Assembly: GCA_026390115.1 (NCBI GenBank) | Contig: JAPLGO010000009.1 | Span: 62,001-126,000 of the forward strand | Length of the DNA stretch: 64,000 bases | From: Campylobacterales bacterium | GTDB lineage: Bacteria; Campylobacterota; Campylobacteria; Campylobacterales; Sulfurimonadaceae | Reading direction: 5' to 3' | In this document: positions 51,968 to 60,450 of the stretch, one piece after another | Numbering within the stretch: the stretch's first letter is position 1 | How the letters are laid out: each line of letters opens with the position of its first letter | Translations under genes and position numbers: made by a program | The notes under the pieces: generated by a model | The model's database searches: none | What the model saw: only the letters and a program-made list of their open reading frames with translations | Told to the model about the DNA's origin: nothing

Positions 51968-53842
51968 TTAAGATTTTCTAGCCGCAATTCTTATATAAAT
52001 ATGCAAAATCTCTATCGCTGCGGGAGTAATTCCGCTGATATTCATGGCCGATTGCAGAGTCGGCGGGTTAAATTTTTCCAGTTTTTCAACTATCTCTTTT
52101 GAAAGTCCGCTTACACCTTTGAAGTTAAAATCTTGCGGTATCTCAACTTTAAGGTACTTCTTCATTCTATCTATCTCTTCACTCTGCTTGTCAATATAGC
52201 GGGCATATTTCCCCTCTACTAAGATTTCATCTTGTATATAATCATCATACTTCTCAAACTCCGGAATGAGTTTGAGCATCTTCTCAACATCAAAACTCTT
52301 TCGTGCCACCAACTGCTGAGCAGTAGATATATCTTTGATTGGCAACTCATCCATGTTTTCCAAAAATGCTATAAACTCTTTGTTTGGAGTAAATTTGGTC
52401 TCTTCCAGTGCTAATGCACCCTCTTTTATCTGCAGATTTTTCAGTACAACTTTTGCATACACTTCATCACTAATCAGCCCTAATTCATGCCCGTAACCAC
52501 TCAACCTTGTATCGGCTGACTCCTCCCGCAATAGCAATCTGTACTCTGCACGGGAGGTAAACATGCGGTAAGGCTCTTTTGTCCCTTTTGTCACCAAATC
52601 ATCTATTAAAACACCAATATAAGCCTCATCCCTTCTTAAAACAAGAGGCTCTTTTTCTTGAATGGAGAGAGAAGCGTTTATACCAGCCATTAAGCCCTGA
52701 GCTGCTGCCTCTTCATAACCGGTTGTGCCGTTTATCTGTCCGGCTAAGTAAAGACCCTTGATTTTTTTAGTTTCCAAAGTATGTTTCAACTCTCTAGGAT
52801 CAACAAAATCGTACTCTATGGCATATCCGTAACGAACAATTTTGGCATTCTCTAGACCTTTTACAGAGTGAATCATCTGCTGTTGCACCTCAGGTGGAAG
52901 CGATGTACTCATGCCGTTTATATAGCACTCCGTGTTCTCCATGGTTTGCGGTTCAATAAAAAGATGATGTCTATCTTTATCACGAAAACGGTTTACTTTG
53001 TCCTCGATACTCGGGCAATATCTCGGTCCCGTTCCCTCGATTTGTCCCGTAAAAAGCGGTGCTCTGTAAAAATTGCTCTCTATAATGTTGTGCGTCTCTT
53101 CGTTTGTGTAGGCGATGAAACATGGAAGCTGTTTTTTGGTCGCTCTAAAATTTTCGCGGTCAGTTCTAAAGCTAAAAGGAGTCGGAAGTGTGTCGCCATC
53201 CTGCTCTTCCATAACAGAAAAATCAATAGATGAACTGTCAATCCTTGCACATGTACCGGTTTTAAGTCTTCCCATTTCAAGTCCGCATGCCAAAAGTGAT
53301 GCACTCAAACCCTCACTGCTCTGCTCTCCAAAACGACCGCCAATCTGCTTTATCTCGCCGATGTGTATAACGCCTCTTAGAAATGTTCCGGTTGTAATGA
53401 CAACTTTTTTTGCACCGTATTCGTTTAAAAGATTGGTTTTCACACCCTTTACCGCGCCCTCTTCAACAATCAAACTCTCAGCCATCTCTTGCACTAAATC
53501 TAGGTTCGGAGTTGTCAAAACTGTGTTTCTAGCGATGACACGGTATCTGTCCATATCAATCTGCGCACGGCTTCCACGCACTGCCGGACCTTTTGTCTGG
53601 TTGAGAATGCGAAACTGAATACCTGCTTGGTCAGTTATTAGCCCCATTTCTCCGCCAAGAGCATCAAGCTCACGCACCAAGTGCCCTTTTGCCAAACCGC
53701 CAACGGCAGGGTTACAACTCGTTGCTCCGACATTTTCTGCAAGCATGGATATCATCAAAGTTTTGTTGCCCATTCGAGCACTTGAAAGTGCAGCTTCTAC
53801 ACCTGCATGTCCGCCACCGACAACGATTACATCATAATTCAT
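51968..53842 (-). CDS. mnmG: tRNA uridine 5-carboxymethylaminomethyl modification enzyme MnmG
   Basis: FAD protein that, with MnmE, modifies wobble U34 of several tRNAs. The 624-residue sequence has [19 protein letters not shown] at 7-25, [20 protein letters not shown] near 47, the cysteine motifs of the active site (SCNPAVGG and [11 protein letters not shown]), [21 protein letters not shown] near 370 and [11 protein letters not shown] near 430. The C-terminal domain (about 550-624) binds MnmE. It is monocistronic or pairs with the GT-B-like gene downstream. A possible mnmC homologue is encoded at 57460. Confidence 0.97.
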   Translation of the reverse strand: MNYDVIVVGGGHAGVEAALSSARMGNKTLMISMLAENVGATSCNPAVGGLAKGHLVRELDALGGEMGLITDQAGIQFRILNQTKGPAVRGSRAQIDMDRYRVIARNTVLTTPNLDLVQEMAESLIVEEGAVKGVKTNLLNEYGAKKVVITTGTFLRGVIHIGEIKQIGGRFGEQSSEGLSASLLACGLEMGRLKTGTCARIDSSSIDFSVMEEQDGDTLPTPFSFRTDRENFRATKKQLPCFIAYTNEETHNIIESNFYRAPLFTGQIEGTGPRYCPSIEDKVNRFRDKDRHHLFIEPQTMENTECYINGMSTSLPPEVQQQMIHSVKGLENAKIVRYGYAIEYDFVDPRELKHTLETKKIKGLYLAGQINGTTGYEEAAAQGLMAGINASLSIQEKEPLVLRRDEAYIGVLIDDLVTKGTKEPYRMFTSRAEYRLLLREESADTRLSGYGHELGLISDEVYAKVVLKNLQIKEGALALEETKFTPNKEFIAFLENMDELPIKDISTAQQLVARKSFDVEKMLKLIPEFEKYDDYIQDEILVEGKYARYIDKQSEEIDRMKKYLKVEIPQDFNFKGVSGLSKEIVEKLEKFNPPTLQSAMNISGITPAAIEILHIYIRIAARKS

Positions 53843-53936
53843 TTATATTTTCCGTATGAGGATTTTATTTAAAGCGGATTTTATCATTTTTAAGTATAGT
53901 TTGCCTAAAATATACAAAAATTATCAAGGTTAAAAG

Positions 53937-54311
53937 ATGTCAAAAGAAAGAAAAATTTCAGCGAAAGAGTTGTTTAAAGATTATGTTCCTGAAATTTTAG
54001 AGTATGATGCGAGGGTGGATGCTTCTTACCCAAGAGAGATTCAAGAAGTTAAAACAAAAAAAATAGAGACAGCTATAATCACGACAAAACAGAAAACTGT
54101 ACCGATATATTCGGAAGATTTTTTGAAAAATTATGTTCCCGAAGTTTTAGAGTATGATGAGAATATAGATGGAAGTGATGAACACAAAATCAGAGAAAAT
54201 CACCTTATTATAAAAGAGAATCTGCTAGAACAGATTAGAAACGCAAAAGCTTCAAGAAAATCAAATAAAACAACTTATAGACAACCTATAAGAACAGAAA
54301 ATGAGCAATAA
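53937..54311 (+). CDS. Unknown protein with a duplicated YVPExLEYD motif
   Basis: A 124-residue soluble, charged protein built from two related halves: KELFKDYVPEILEYDARVDASYPREI (10-35) and DFLKNYVPEVLEYDENIDGSDEHKI (60-84). The repeat K-[DN]-YVPE-[IV]-LEYD is exact in eight positions, so the gene arose by internal duplication. No family is recognised. The C-terminus is a basic helix (NAKASRKSNKT). It overlaps the Sel1-repeat protein start by 1 base. A peptide-like docking motif for a repeat protein is one possibility, and the Sel1 protein is the obvious partner. Confidence 0.68.
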   Translation: MSKERKISAKELFKDYVPEILEYDARVDASYPREIQEVKTKKIETAIITTKQKTVPIYSEDFLKNYVPEVLEYDENIDGSDEHKIRENHLIIKENLLEQIRNAKASRKSNKTTYRQPIRTENEQ

Positions 54312-54997
54312 TGATACAAAAAGCACATGACGCCTATAACACAGGCAATTTTAAAACTGCTCTTGAGATATATTCAAAATTAGCAGAAGAAGAGAATGCG
54401 GATGCTCAAACTTCACTTGGTTATATGTATCAAAATGGGCAAGGGTGTGAAAGAGATGAGCAAAAAGTTGTAGAACTATACACAAAAGCAGCCGAGGCTT
54501 TTCAGCCCTATGCACTCTACAACTTGGCTATTTTGTATGAAAACGGTTTTTGTGGAGTTGAATGCGACCAGTTTAAGGCATTTGAACTCCACATGCAAGC
54601 GGCAATAAGAGAAGTTTTACCTGCCATGTATGAAATTGCGTTGATGCTTGAGTATGGGCTTGGATGCTTGCAAAACTACAGTGAAGCGGCTTTTTGGTAC
54701 GAAGAGGGAGCAAAAAGAGGAAATCTTGAGTGCTTTAATAACCTTGGTGTGCTTTATAAAGAGGGGCATGGAGTAGAGCAAAATGATGCAAAATGCTTCA
54801 TCTGTTTTTCTCGCGCTGCCGAGGGTGATTTGGCTGAAGGGCTTTACAATTTGGGTCTGCTCTACGATCAAGGCATCGGCTGTGAAATGAACAACGACAC
54901 GGCGTTAGAATATTGTAGAAAAGCCGCGTATAAAGGGCATGAAAAAGCCAAAGAGATTATCAAGGGCTTACAAGAAGATGGAAAGATAATATTTTAA
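54311..54997 (+). CDS. Sel1-like repeat protein
   Basis: A 228-residue protein made almost wholly of Sel1-type repeats (AxxxLGxxYxxGxG...): AQTSLGYMYQNGQGCERDEQK, ALYNLAILYENGFCG, AMYEIALMLEYGLGC, CFNNLGVLYKEGHGVEQND and GLYNLGLLYDQGIGCE. It has no signal peptide, unlike many Sel1/cysteine-rich proteins of Helicobacter, so it is cytosolic. Sel1 repeats mediate protein-protein contacts; beta-lactamase-like activity is not suggested. It forms a coupled pair with the duplicated-motif protein upstream. Confidence 0.85.
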   Translation: MIQKAHDAYNTGNFKTALEIYSKLAEEENADAQTSLGYMYQNGQGCERDEQKVVELYTKAAEAFQPYALYNLAILYENGFCGVECDQFKAFELHMQAAIREVLPAMYEIALMLEYGLGCLQNYSEAAFWYEEGAKRGNLECFNNLGVLYKEGHGVEQNDAKCFICFSRAAEGDLAEGLYNLGLLYDQGIGCEMNNDTALEYCRKAAYKGHEKAKEIIKGLQEDGKIIF

Positions 54998-55028
54998 ACG
55001 TGAATCGGAACAAGTCCCAATTCACTAC

Positions 55029-55066
55029 GCTAGCCGCTATGGCACTAAAGCTAGCCTCACTGAGGC
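55029..55066 (+). other. Mutually exclusive hairpins in the ribE leader
   Basis: GCTAGC occurs at 55029-55034 and 55050-55055 and can pair with itself; GCCTC (55054-55058) pairs with GAGGC (55062-55066). The two stems share bases, and the second ends next to the AGAAGGAA ribosome binding site of ribE. No FMN-riboswitch sequence is present. Confidence 0.35.
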
Positions 55067-55079
55067 AGAAGGAAATTAT

Positions 55080-55691
55080 TTGTTTACTGGATTAATTAGA
55101 GAAATCGCAACCGTTCAAAGTTTAGCAGGAAGTACGCTTACTATCCGTGCAAAACATAAAGCAAAAGTTGGCGATTCCATAGCTATAAATGGGGCGTGTT
55201 TGACTGTTGTAAGAGTTTTAGGCGATGGTTTTAGCGTGGAGTTGTCACCTGAATCTCAAAAGCTTTTGGCGATGGAGAACTACAAAAACGAAGTGCATAT
55301 TGAACCTGCCATGATGATGGGCGATAGATTTGAGGGGCATGTGGTGCAGGGGCATGTAGATACACTTGGAACTATCAAAGAGATTAAAAACAATGGCAAC
55401 TCTTTTGATGTTTTTATAGAAGTTGATAAAAAATTTATTGCCTATATCGTACCAAAAGGCTCGATAACTATTGACGGTGTGAGTTTAACTGTAAATGATG
55501 TAAATGCAAATAGTTTCAGACTTACAATCATTCCACACACCATGAGGGAAACGCTTTTTAAGAACTATAAAAAAGGCTCAAAAGTAAATATTGAAACAGA
55601 CATGTTTGCCCGTTATGTTGCACACATCATCACACACCAGAAATCTGCACTCACATGGGATGAAGTCGATGCAATGACTGCACGCTTTTGA
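55080..55691 (+). CDS. ribE: Riboflavin synthase alpha subunit
   Basis: Dismutates two 6,7-dimethyl-8-ribityllumazine molecules to riboflavin. The 203-residue protein begins with a TTG start (MFTGLI, the canonical family N-terminus) after an AAGGA site. The two lumazine-binding beta barrels are at about 1-95 (SIAINGACLTV) and 96-195 (FEGHVVQGHVDT, SITIDGVSLTVND). No other rib gene is in the window. Its stop overlaps the TTG start of recQ. Confidence 0.95.
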   Translation: MFTGLIREIATVQSLAGSTLTIRAKHKAKVGDSIAINGACLTVVRVLGDGFSVELSPESQKLLAMENYKNEVHIEPAMMMGDRFEGHVVQGHVDTLGTIKEIKNNGNSFDVFIEVDKKFIAYIVPKGSITIDGVSLTVNDVNANSFRLTIIPHTMRETLFKNYKKGSKVNIETDMFARYVAHIITHQKSALTWDEVDAMTARF

Positions 55692-57463
55692 AATACAAAG
55701 TACTCAAAGATATCTTCGGTCATAACAACTTTAGAGTTCTTCAAGAAGAAGGTGTCGATGCCATCTTAGCCAACCGTGATTTGCTTATGATTTTACCGAC
55801 TGGTGGTGGAAAGTCACTTGTCTATCAACTTCCAACACTCATAAAAGATGGAATAAGTATCGTTATCTCTCCGCTCATCGCGCTCATGCAAGACCAAATC
55901 AGAGCTTTAAAAGCACAAAAAATCAGTGCGAATATGATATCGTCGGCTCAGTCGCGTGAGGATGTTGAAGAGATAATACAACAGGCAAAAGATGGTGCAT
56001 TAAAATTTTTGTATCTCTCACCTGAACGATTAAATACTGAATCGACGGTTAACCTTCTAAGAACGCTCAACATCAACTTTTTTGTCATCGATGAAGCACA
56101 CTGTATTTCGCAATGGGGGCATGAATTTCGTGATGATTATAGAGCATTGGGAAATCTGAAGGCGAACTTTCCACATGCTACGGTTTGTGCTTTTACTGCA
56201 ACCTCAACCAACCATGTAACCGATGACATTGTACGAGAACTCAGGCTTGATAATCCTCTGGTTTTAAAGGGAAAAATATTTCGCAAAAACATCTTTATCT
56301 CGGCAGAGAGACGCATTACAAACGGGCATGCACAGCTCCAAAACTTATTAAACCGCCACAAAAACGAGAGCGGAATCATCTATGTGAGTTCAAGAAAAAA
56401 AGCGGAGGAGCTGAGTGCATTTCTCAACATGAAAGGCTTTAGTTCCTTGGCGTATCACGCTGGGCTTCCAAACCATGTGCGAGAGCAAAACTTTAAAATA
56501 TTTGTAAATGACAAAGTAAATATTATGGTCGCAACCATCGCTTTTGGCATGGGAATCGACAAAAGCGATATCCGTTTTGTTGTCCACATGTCGCTTCCGA
56601 AATCACAGGAAAATTTTTACCAAGAGGTAGGACGCGCTGGACGGGATGGCGAAGACAGCGAAACACTTTTGCTTTTTAATGCCTCCGATATGGTTCTGCA
56701 AAAACGCTTTTTAGAAGAGTTACCAGAGAGTGAATACAAAGAGCATTTGGATGCAAAAATAGACGGAATTTACAAGTTCTCAACGAGTGAAATATGCTTC
56801 CACAAGCAATTGGCGGAGTATTTTGACGACACGCTTGAACCATGTGGCAACAGATGTGACAACTGTCTGCAATCCGATGTCAAACGAGAGGACATCACAA
56901 AAGAGTCGCAGATGCTCCTCAGTGCAATTTATAAGACACAACAAGGCTTTGGAAAAAACTATATCGTCGATGTTTTGAGAGGTTCAAAAGAGCAGAAAAT
57001 TTTGGCAAACGGTGCGGATAAACTCTCCGTTTACAACATCGGAACACACCTCACAAAAAAAGTTTGGTTTGTTATTTTAGAAAGATTAATTGAATTAAAA
57101 ATCTTAAGTATGGGTGAGTTCAGTGTCTTAAAACTCACAGAGAGTGCAATAGAAATCCTCAAAGCGCAAAGAACGGTTGATATAAAATCTTCACGATTAG
57201 AAGTCTCTTCTTCTAAAGATAAAAAAATCAAACAAACGGAAGATTTTGATTTTGATGATACACTGTTTGAATCTCTCAGATCCAAAAGAGCTGAGATTGC
57301 AAAAGAGCTTGGCATACCTGCCTATCTTATATTTAGCGATAAAACACTCAAACATTTAGCCTCAGACAAGCCGCATGACAAAGCTTCTATGCTTGAAGTC
57401 AACGGTGTCGGAGAGAAGAAGTTTGAGCAGTTTGGAGCGGAGTTTTTAGATGTTTTAAACTAA
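55688..57463 (+). CDS. recQ: ATP-dependent DNA helicase RecQ
   Basis: 3'-5' helicase for recombination and fork repair, 591 residues. It starts with TTG overlapping ribE; no later Met gives the first motif. Walker A MILPTGGGKSLVYQLP (35-50), DEAHCISQWGHEFRDDY near 137, and motif VI EVGRAGRDGE near 318 are clear. The RecQ-Ct zinc site is reduced but visible (CFHKQLAEYF, CGNRCDNC near 390), and an HRDC domain ends the protein (about 515-591). The gene converges on the mnmC-like gene with a 4-base overlap of stops. Confidence 0.95.
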   Translation: MKYKVLKDIFGHNNFRVLQEEGVDAILANRDLLMILPTGGGKSLVYQLPTLIKDGISIVISPLIALMQDQIRALKAQKISANMISSAQSREDVEEIIQQAKDGALKFLYLSPERLNTESTVNLLRTLNINFFVIDEAHCISQWGHEFRDDYRALGNLKANFPHATVCAFTATSTNHVTDDIVRELRLDNPLVLKGKIFRKNIFISAERRITNGHAQLQNLLNRHKNESGIIYVSSRKKAEELSAFLNMKGFSSLAYHAGLPNHVREQNFKIFVNDKVNIMVATIAFGMGIDKSDIRFVVHMSLPKSQENFYQEVGRAGRDGEDSETLLLFNASDMVLQKRFLEELPESEYKEHLDAKIDGIYKFSTSEICFHKQLAEYFDDTLEPCGNRCDNCLQSDVKREDITKESQMLLSAIYKTQQGFGKNYIVDVLRGSKEQKILANGADKLSVYNIGTHLTKKVWFVILERLIELKILSMGEFSVLKLTESAIEILKAQRTVDIKSSRLEVSSSKDKKIKQTEDFDFDDTLFESLRSKRAEIAKELGIPAYLIFSDKTLKHLASDKPHDKASMLEVNGVGEKKFEQFGAEFLDVLN

Positions 57464-58260
57464 TCTCGCAATGGTTTTGCATCTGGATTACATGCTATTT
57501 TATGCTTCATATCCACACCCCTCCCAAATGCATCTAGCTCACTCAAAGAGGCGATTGTCGCATCTCTGAAATCTTTGCCGCTGTTTATATAGATGTTAAA
57601 ACCATTTTCATGCAGCGCCAATCTTGTCGCGAGTGCCGTGGAGTAGGTTGTTACTACTCCGTCACGTTTCATTCTTTTTTGTATGTCGCTGAAATACTCT
57701 TGCGTCCATAAAATGGGGTTTGTGCTTGGAGAGAAAGCATCTTGGTAAACTATATCAAACATCCCATCTGGAAATCTCTTAATATACTCTCTCGCATCGC
57801 CCAAGAAGATTTCCACATGCCAAGAGTTTTCATTATAAATTCCGTTTTCAGAGAGTCCCAAAATAATCTCCCTAAACTCCTCAAACTCATTCGGATAGGT
57901 AAAATTCTTGAGTGATTTTACAAGCGTGCTATCCAGCTCCGGCGAGTAGATATTTATCTTTGAAGTGATATTGTTTTTTTTTGCATAATAAAGCGTAGCC
58001 AAAGTGTTAAAACCCAAGCCGTAGCAGATATCTAAAATGTTTATTTCATCTTTTTTTTGCATAATTTTAAAAGCCGGAATCACATGTTTAACAAGCGATT
58101 CATGCAGGGCTCCATCTTTTGTAGAGTGATAGTGTTCATTGTACTCTTTTGAGTAAGCTGTGTAACTTCCATCCTCACTCAGAGTCATTGTGTGCAGTTC
58201 ATCGTCAAACATCAAATTTAATTTTTCCCCATATTCCGGTTTTTTGGGATATTTTATCAT
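57460..58260 (-). CDS. MnmC methyltransferase-domain-like protein
   Basis: A 266-residue protein matching the DUF752/MnmC methyltransferase domain that makes mnm5(s2)U34 in tRNA: HYHSTKDGALHESLVKHVIPA, the AdoMet motif ILDICYGLGFNTLATLYYA near 75, and DIVYQDAFSPSTNPILWTQEYF near 170. The FAD-dependent oxidase domain fused in E. coli MnmC is missing, so only the methylation step is likely. This complements mnmG at 51968. Single gene, convergent with recQ. Confidence 0.82.
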   Translation of the reverse strand: MIKYPKKPEYGEKLNLMFDDELHTMTLSEDGSYTAYSKEYNEHYHSTKDGALHESLVKHVIPAFKIMQKKDEINILDICYGLGFNTLATLYYAKKNNITSKINIYSPELDSTLVKSLKNFTYPNEFEEFREIILGLSENGIYNENSWHVEIFLGDAREYIKRFPDGMFDIVYQDAFSPSTNPILWTQEYFSDIQKRMKRDGVVTTYSTALATRLALHENGFNIYINSGKDFRDATIASLSELDAFGRGVDMKHKIACNPDAKPLRD

Positions 58261-58310
58261 AATTTACACATGGATACTTAGCTCGCATGGAAATTTGAAT
58301 AAAAAAGAAC

Positions 58311-58316
58311 TATAAT
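58311..58316 (+). promoter_or_regulatory. -10 box upstream of the alkC-like gene
   Basis: TATAAT, 30 nt before the start codon, with AAAGGA as ribosome binding site. A -35 box at standard spacing is not clear. Confidence 0.45.
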
Positions 58317-58346
58317 TTCATAACTTTTAAAAAAGGAAACACGCGC

Positions 58347-59435
58347 ATGGCTGAACCGCTCAAAAATAGCTACACCGAAGCATACATCACAAACTTAGCG
58401 AAAAAAGTAGGCGTACATTACGCCGATTTTGATGAACAAAACTTTAGAGCGTCAGTTTTTTGTGATGCTTGGGAGAGCTTGGAGCTAAAAGCAAGAATGC
58501 GCCATATTGCCATGCAACTTCACCGTTTTTTGCCTCTCTCGTATGCCCAGCAACTCGCTATTTTAAAAACCGCCTCAAAAAATTTTGGCTCTTTTGAAGC
58601 GATGTTTTTTCAAGATTTTGTAGAGGTTTTCGGGCTGGATGATTTTGAACATTCGATGGAGGCTTTGGCAGTTTTTACGATTGACTCAAGCAGTGAATTT
58701 GCGGTGCGACAATTTATTATCAAATATGAAGAGCAGACTTTGCAGCAGATGAAGATTTGGGCAAAAAGTAACAACAAGCATCTCAGACGCCTAACCTCCG
58801 AGGGGTGTCGCCCAAGACTTCCATGGGCGGTGGCACTGCCGAGATTTAAAAAAGAGCCTTCCAACGTTTTGCAAATCATAGAACTTCTCAAAAACGACCC
58901 AAGCCTCTATGTGCGAAAATCGGTCGCAAATAGTCTCAACGACATCTCAAAAGACCATCCGCAGGCGGTCGCTCAGTTTGTAAAAAACAATCAAGGTTTC
59001 TCCAAAGAGCTTGATTGGGTCTGCAAACATGCCTCACGAACCCTGCTCAAGAAAGGCGATAGTGCAATACTAGAGCTTTTTAATCTGCAAAGTTTACATC
59101 ATGTAAGCATCGAAAATTTTGTCTATGACAAGGCAGTAAAAATAGGCGATGCGTTGCACTTTTCGTTTGAACTCAACACAAAAGAACCCATCGAAAATAT
59201 CCGCATAGAGTACGCCATAGAGTATCTAAAAGTAAACAACCGACACAATAAAAAAGTGTTTATGATAACCCAAGGACGCCTTGAGACAACATATAAAACC
59301 TTTACAAAAAAACAAAGTTTCAAAGATATGACCACAAGAAAGCATTACAGAGGACAACACTTTATCTCTGTTTTGATAAATGGGGAAGAAAAATTGCGAG
59401 GAGAGTTTCTGGTAGATAACGCATTTGAATTTTAA
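58347..59435 (+). CDS. DNA alkylation repair protein, AlkC/AlkD (HEAT-like) family
   Basis: A 362-residue DNA glycosylase-like protein built from HEAT-like helical repeats that flips no base but excises alkylated purines. Family features are LKNSYTEAYITNLAKKVG at the start, the helical repeats around 80-230, TSEGCRPRLPWAVALPRF near 150 (the conserved R-P-x-L-P-W segment) and YVRKSVANSLNDISKDHP near 190. The C-terminal 120 residues form a beta domain found in AlkC rather than AlkD. It is monocistronic with its own promoter and terminator-like hairpin. Confidence 0.86.
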   Translation: MAEPLKNSYTEAYITNLAKKVGVHYADFDEQNFRASVFCDAWESLELKARMRHIAMQLHRFLPLSYAQQLAILKTASKNFGSFEAMFFQDFVEVFGLDDFEHSMEALAVFTIDSSSEFAVRQFIIKYEEQTLQQMKIWAKSNNKHLRRLTSEGCRPRLPWAVALPRFKKEPSNVLQIIELLKNDPSLYVRKSVANSLNDISKDHPQAVAQFVKNNQGFSKELDWVCKHASRTLLKKGDSAILELFNLQSLHHVSIENFVYDKAVKIGDALHFSFELNTKEPIENIRIEYAIEYLKVNNRHNKKVFMITQGRLETTYKTFTKKQSFKDMTTRKHYRGQHFISVLINGEEKLRGEFLVDNAFEF

Positions 59436-59548
59436 TTTAAATGGCTGAAAGCTAACTTGTTGGATTTTAGTTAAAACATTTGCACATGCCGTGAGATTTT
59501 TTCTTTTTTAGGTAGCTCAAAAAGAGTGGAAATTCAATTTTAGATTTA

Positions 59549-59572
59549 AGGAAACTTTTGTCAGTTTCTTTT
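59549..59572 (+). terminator. Hairpin after the alkC-like gene
   Basis: AAGGAAAC and GTTTCTTT form an 8-bp stem with one G-U pair and an 8-nt loop, ending about 135 nt after the alkC-like stop. Only a short T-run (TTTT) is in its right arm, so termination is possible but not certain. Confidence 0.3.
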
Positions 59573-59591
59573 ATGTATGCTGTATTAAGTA

Positions 59592-59617
59592 TTCGTTTAC
59601 TACAATTTGGAAACGAA
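59592..59617 (+). promoter_or_regulatory. Inverted repeat just before the gene at 59635
   Basis: TTCGTTT (59592-59598) and AAACGAA (59611-59617) are exact complements 12 nt apart; a GAGGAGAT ribosome binding site follows at once. It could be an operator or a hairpin that hides the ribosome binding site. Confidence 0.4.
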
Positions 59618-59634
59618 CAGAGGAGATAATTTTA

Positions 59635-60027
59635 ATGGAAATAAAAGAATGGATTACAATAGTATCTGTAATAATTGTTGTAACTGGCTGGTTTATCAAT
59701 AGTTATCTAAATAGAAGGCATGAAATTTCAAAAAAAAGATTAGATTATCGATTAGAAACTTTACATTCGTTTTTACCTGTTTTCTTGTCAATGTCATCAT
59801 CTCAGCAACCTTTCATTGATGATAAAGAATTGAATGATAAAATTAAGAACGCAAGAGTAAATTTTCAACTTTATGGCTATCAAGATGAAATGTACTTGTT
59901 TAATCAATTTGTCACCGCTATTGAAAAAGCAGATGTTAATGAAGCAACAAAAACTATTAATAAATTAATTGTGCTCATCAGAAGCAGAATTAGAAATGAA
60001 TTAAAATTACCAAATTTTGAATTATAA
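59635..60027 (+). CDS. Small membrane-anchored protein of unknown function
   Basis: A 130-residue protein with one N-terminal membrane helix (about 7-25, ITIVSVIIVVTGWFINSYL) followed by a basic stop-transfer run (NRRHEISKKR), placing the C-terminal 100 residues in the cytoplasm. That part is helical, with DDKELNDKIKNARVNFQLYG and KADVNEATKTINKLIVLIRS. No family is recognised. AT-rich composition and position beside a REP-like element and a toxin-antitoxin pair suggest accessory DNA. Confidence 0.6.
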   Translation: MEIKEWITIVSVIIVVTGWFINSYLNRRHEISKKRLDYRLETLHSFLPVFLSMSSSQQPFIDDKELNDKIKNARVNFQLYGYQDEMYLFNQFVTAIEKADVNEATKTINKLIVLIRSRIRNELKLPNFEL

Positions 60028-60043
60028 AATCATTACTTTTTCT

Positions 60044-60069
60044 CGTTCCCATCGTCCCCGATGGGAATG
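60044..60069. repeat. REP-like hairpin upstream of the toxin-antitoxin pair
   Basis: CGTTCCCATCG (60044-60054) and CGATGGGAATG (60059-60069) form an 11-bp stem with one G-T pair and a 4-nt loop. The element continues into GCGTACAAGACC and, from about 60100, CTCCCAAGCTGGAG, a layout seen in REP/MITE-like repeats of many proteobacteria. The core matches the hairpin at 48138-48163. Confidence 0.62.
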
Positions 60070-60132
60070 CGTACAAGACCTACAACCTGCAATACAAACT
60101 CCCAAGCTGGAGAACAGGAGCTAAAAAATATT

Positions 60133-60140
60133 TCCACATG
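60133..60140 (+). repeat. TCCACATG octamer (intergenic copy)
   Basis: Copy of the over-represented octamer, as TTCCACATGCC, between the REP-like element and the antitoxin gene. Confidence 0.6.
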
Positions 60141-60204
60141 CCAATCTTCGCCAACCTTGACTAAGCGTACGAAATCAAGTACCATATACACAAAAGGATT
60201 CTTC

Positions 60205-60450
60205 ATGACGAAAGTAATTACAGTGAGTCAAGCCCGAACAAATATTTATAAAATCATGGATGAAACAGCTCAGACACATCAGCCTATCCTCATTACGGGA
60301 AAAAGAAATAATGTTGTGATGTTGTCTGAGGAAGATTGGAACGCAATCGAAGAGACGCTTTATCTCAACTCAATACCTGGAATGGCAAGTTCAATCAAAG
60401 AAGCGATGGATGCTCCAAATAGTGAGTTTAGCGAAGATATTGAATGGTGA
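60205..60450 (+). CDS. YefM/Phd-family antitoxin
   Basis: An 81-residue antitoxin with the YefM/Phd DNA-binding N-terminus (VITVSQARTNIYKIMDETAQTHQPILITGKRNNVVMLSEEDWNAIEETLYL) and an acidic toxin-binding tail (EAMDAPNSEFSEDIEW). It should dimerise, repress its own operon and neutralise the toxin. I start at 60205, where AAGGA lies upstream; the frame is open to 60061 but that part encodes repeat DNA. The toxin gene overlaps its stop by 7 bases. Confidence 0.88.
   Translation: MTKVITVSQARTNIYKIMDETAQTHQPILITGKRNNVVMLSEEDWNAIEETLYLNSIPGMASSIKEAMDAPNSEFSEDIEW

Noticed and set aside
53115-53618. 167-codon open frame antisense to mnmG
   Set aside because: It lies wholly inside the well-conserved mnmG gene on the other strand, has no ribosome binding site and no plausible protein features; it is a shadow of mnmG codon usage.
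54998-55079. FMN riboswitch before ribE
   Set aside because: The conserved RFN-box sequences are absent and the spacer is only about 80 nt; only small hairpins are seen.
60061-60204. Upstream extension of the antitoxin by 48 codons
   Set aside because: The extra residues are encoded by the REP-like repeat and spacer; a good ribosome binding site precedes the start at 60205, which gives the family length.
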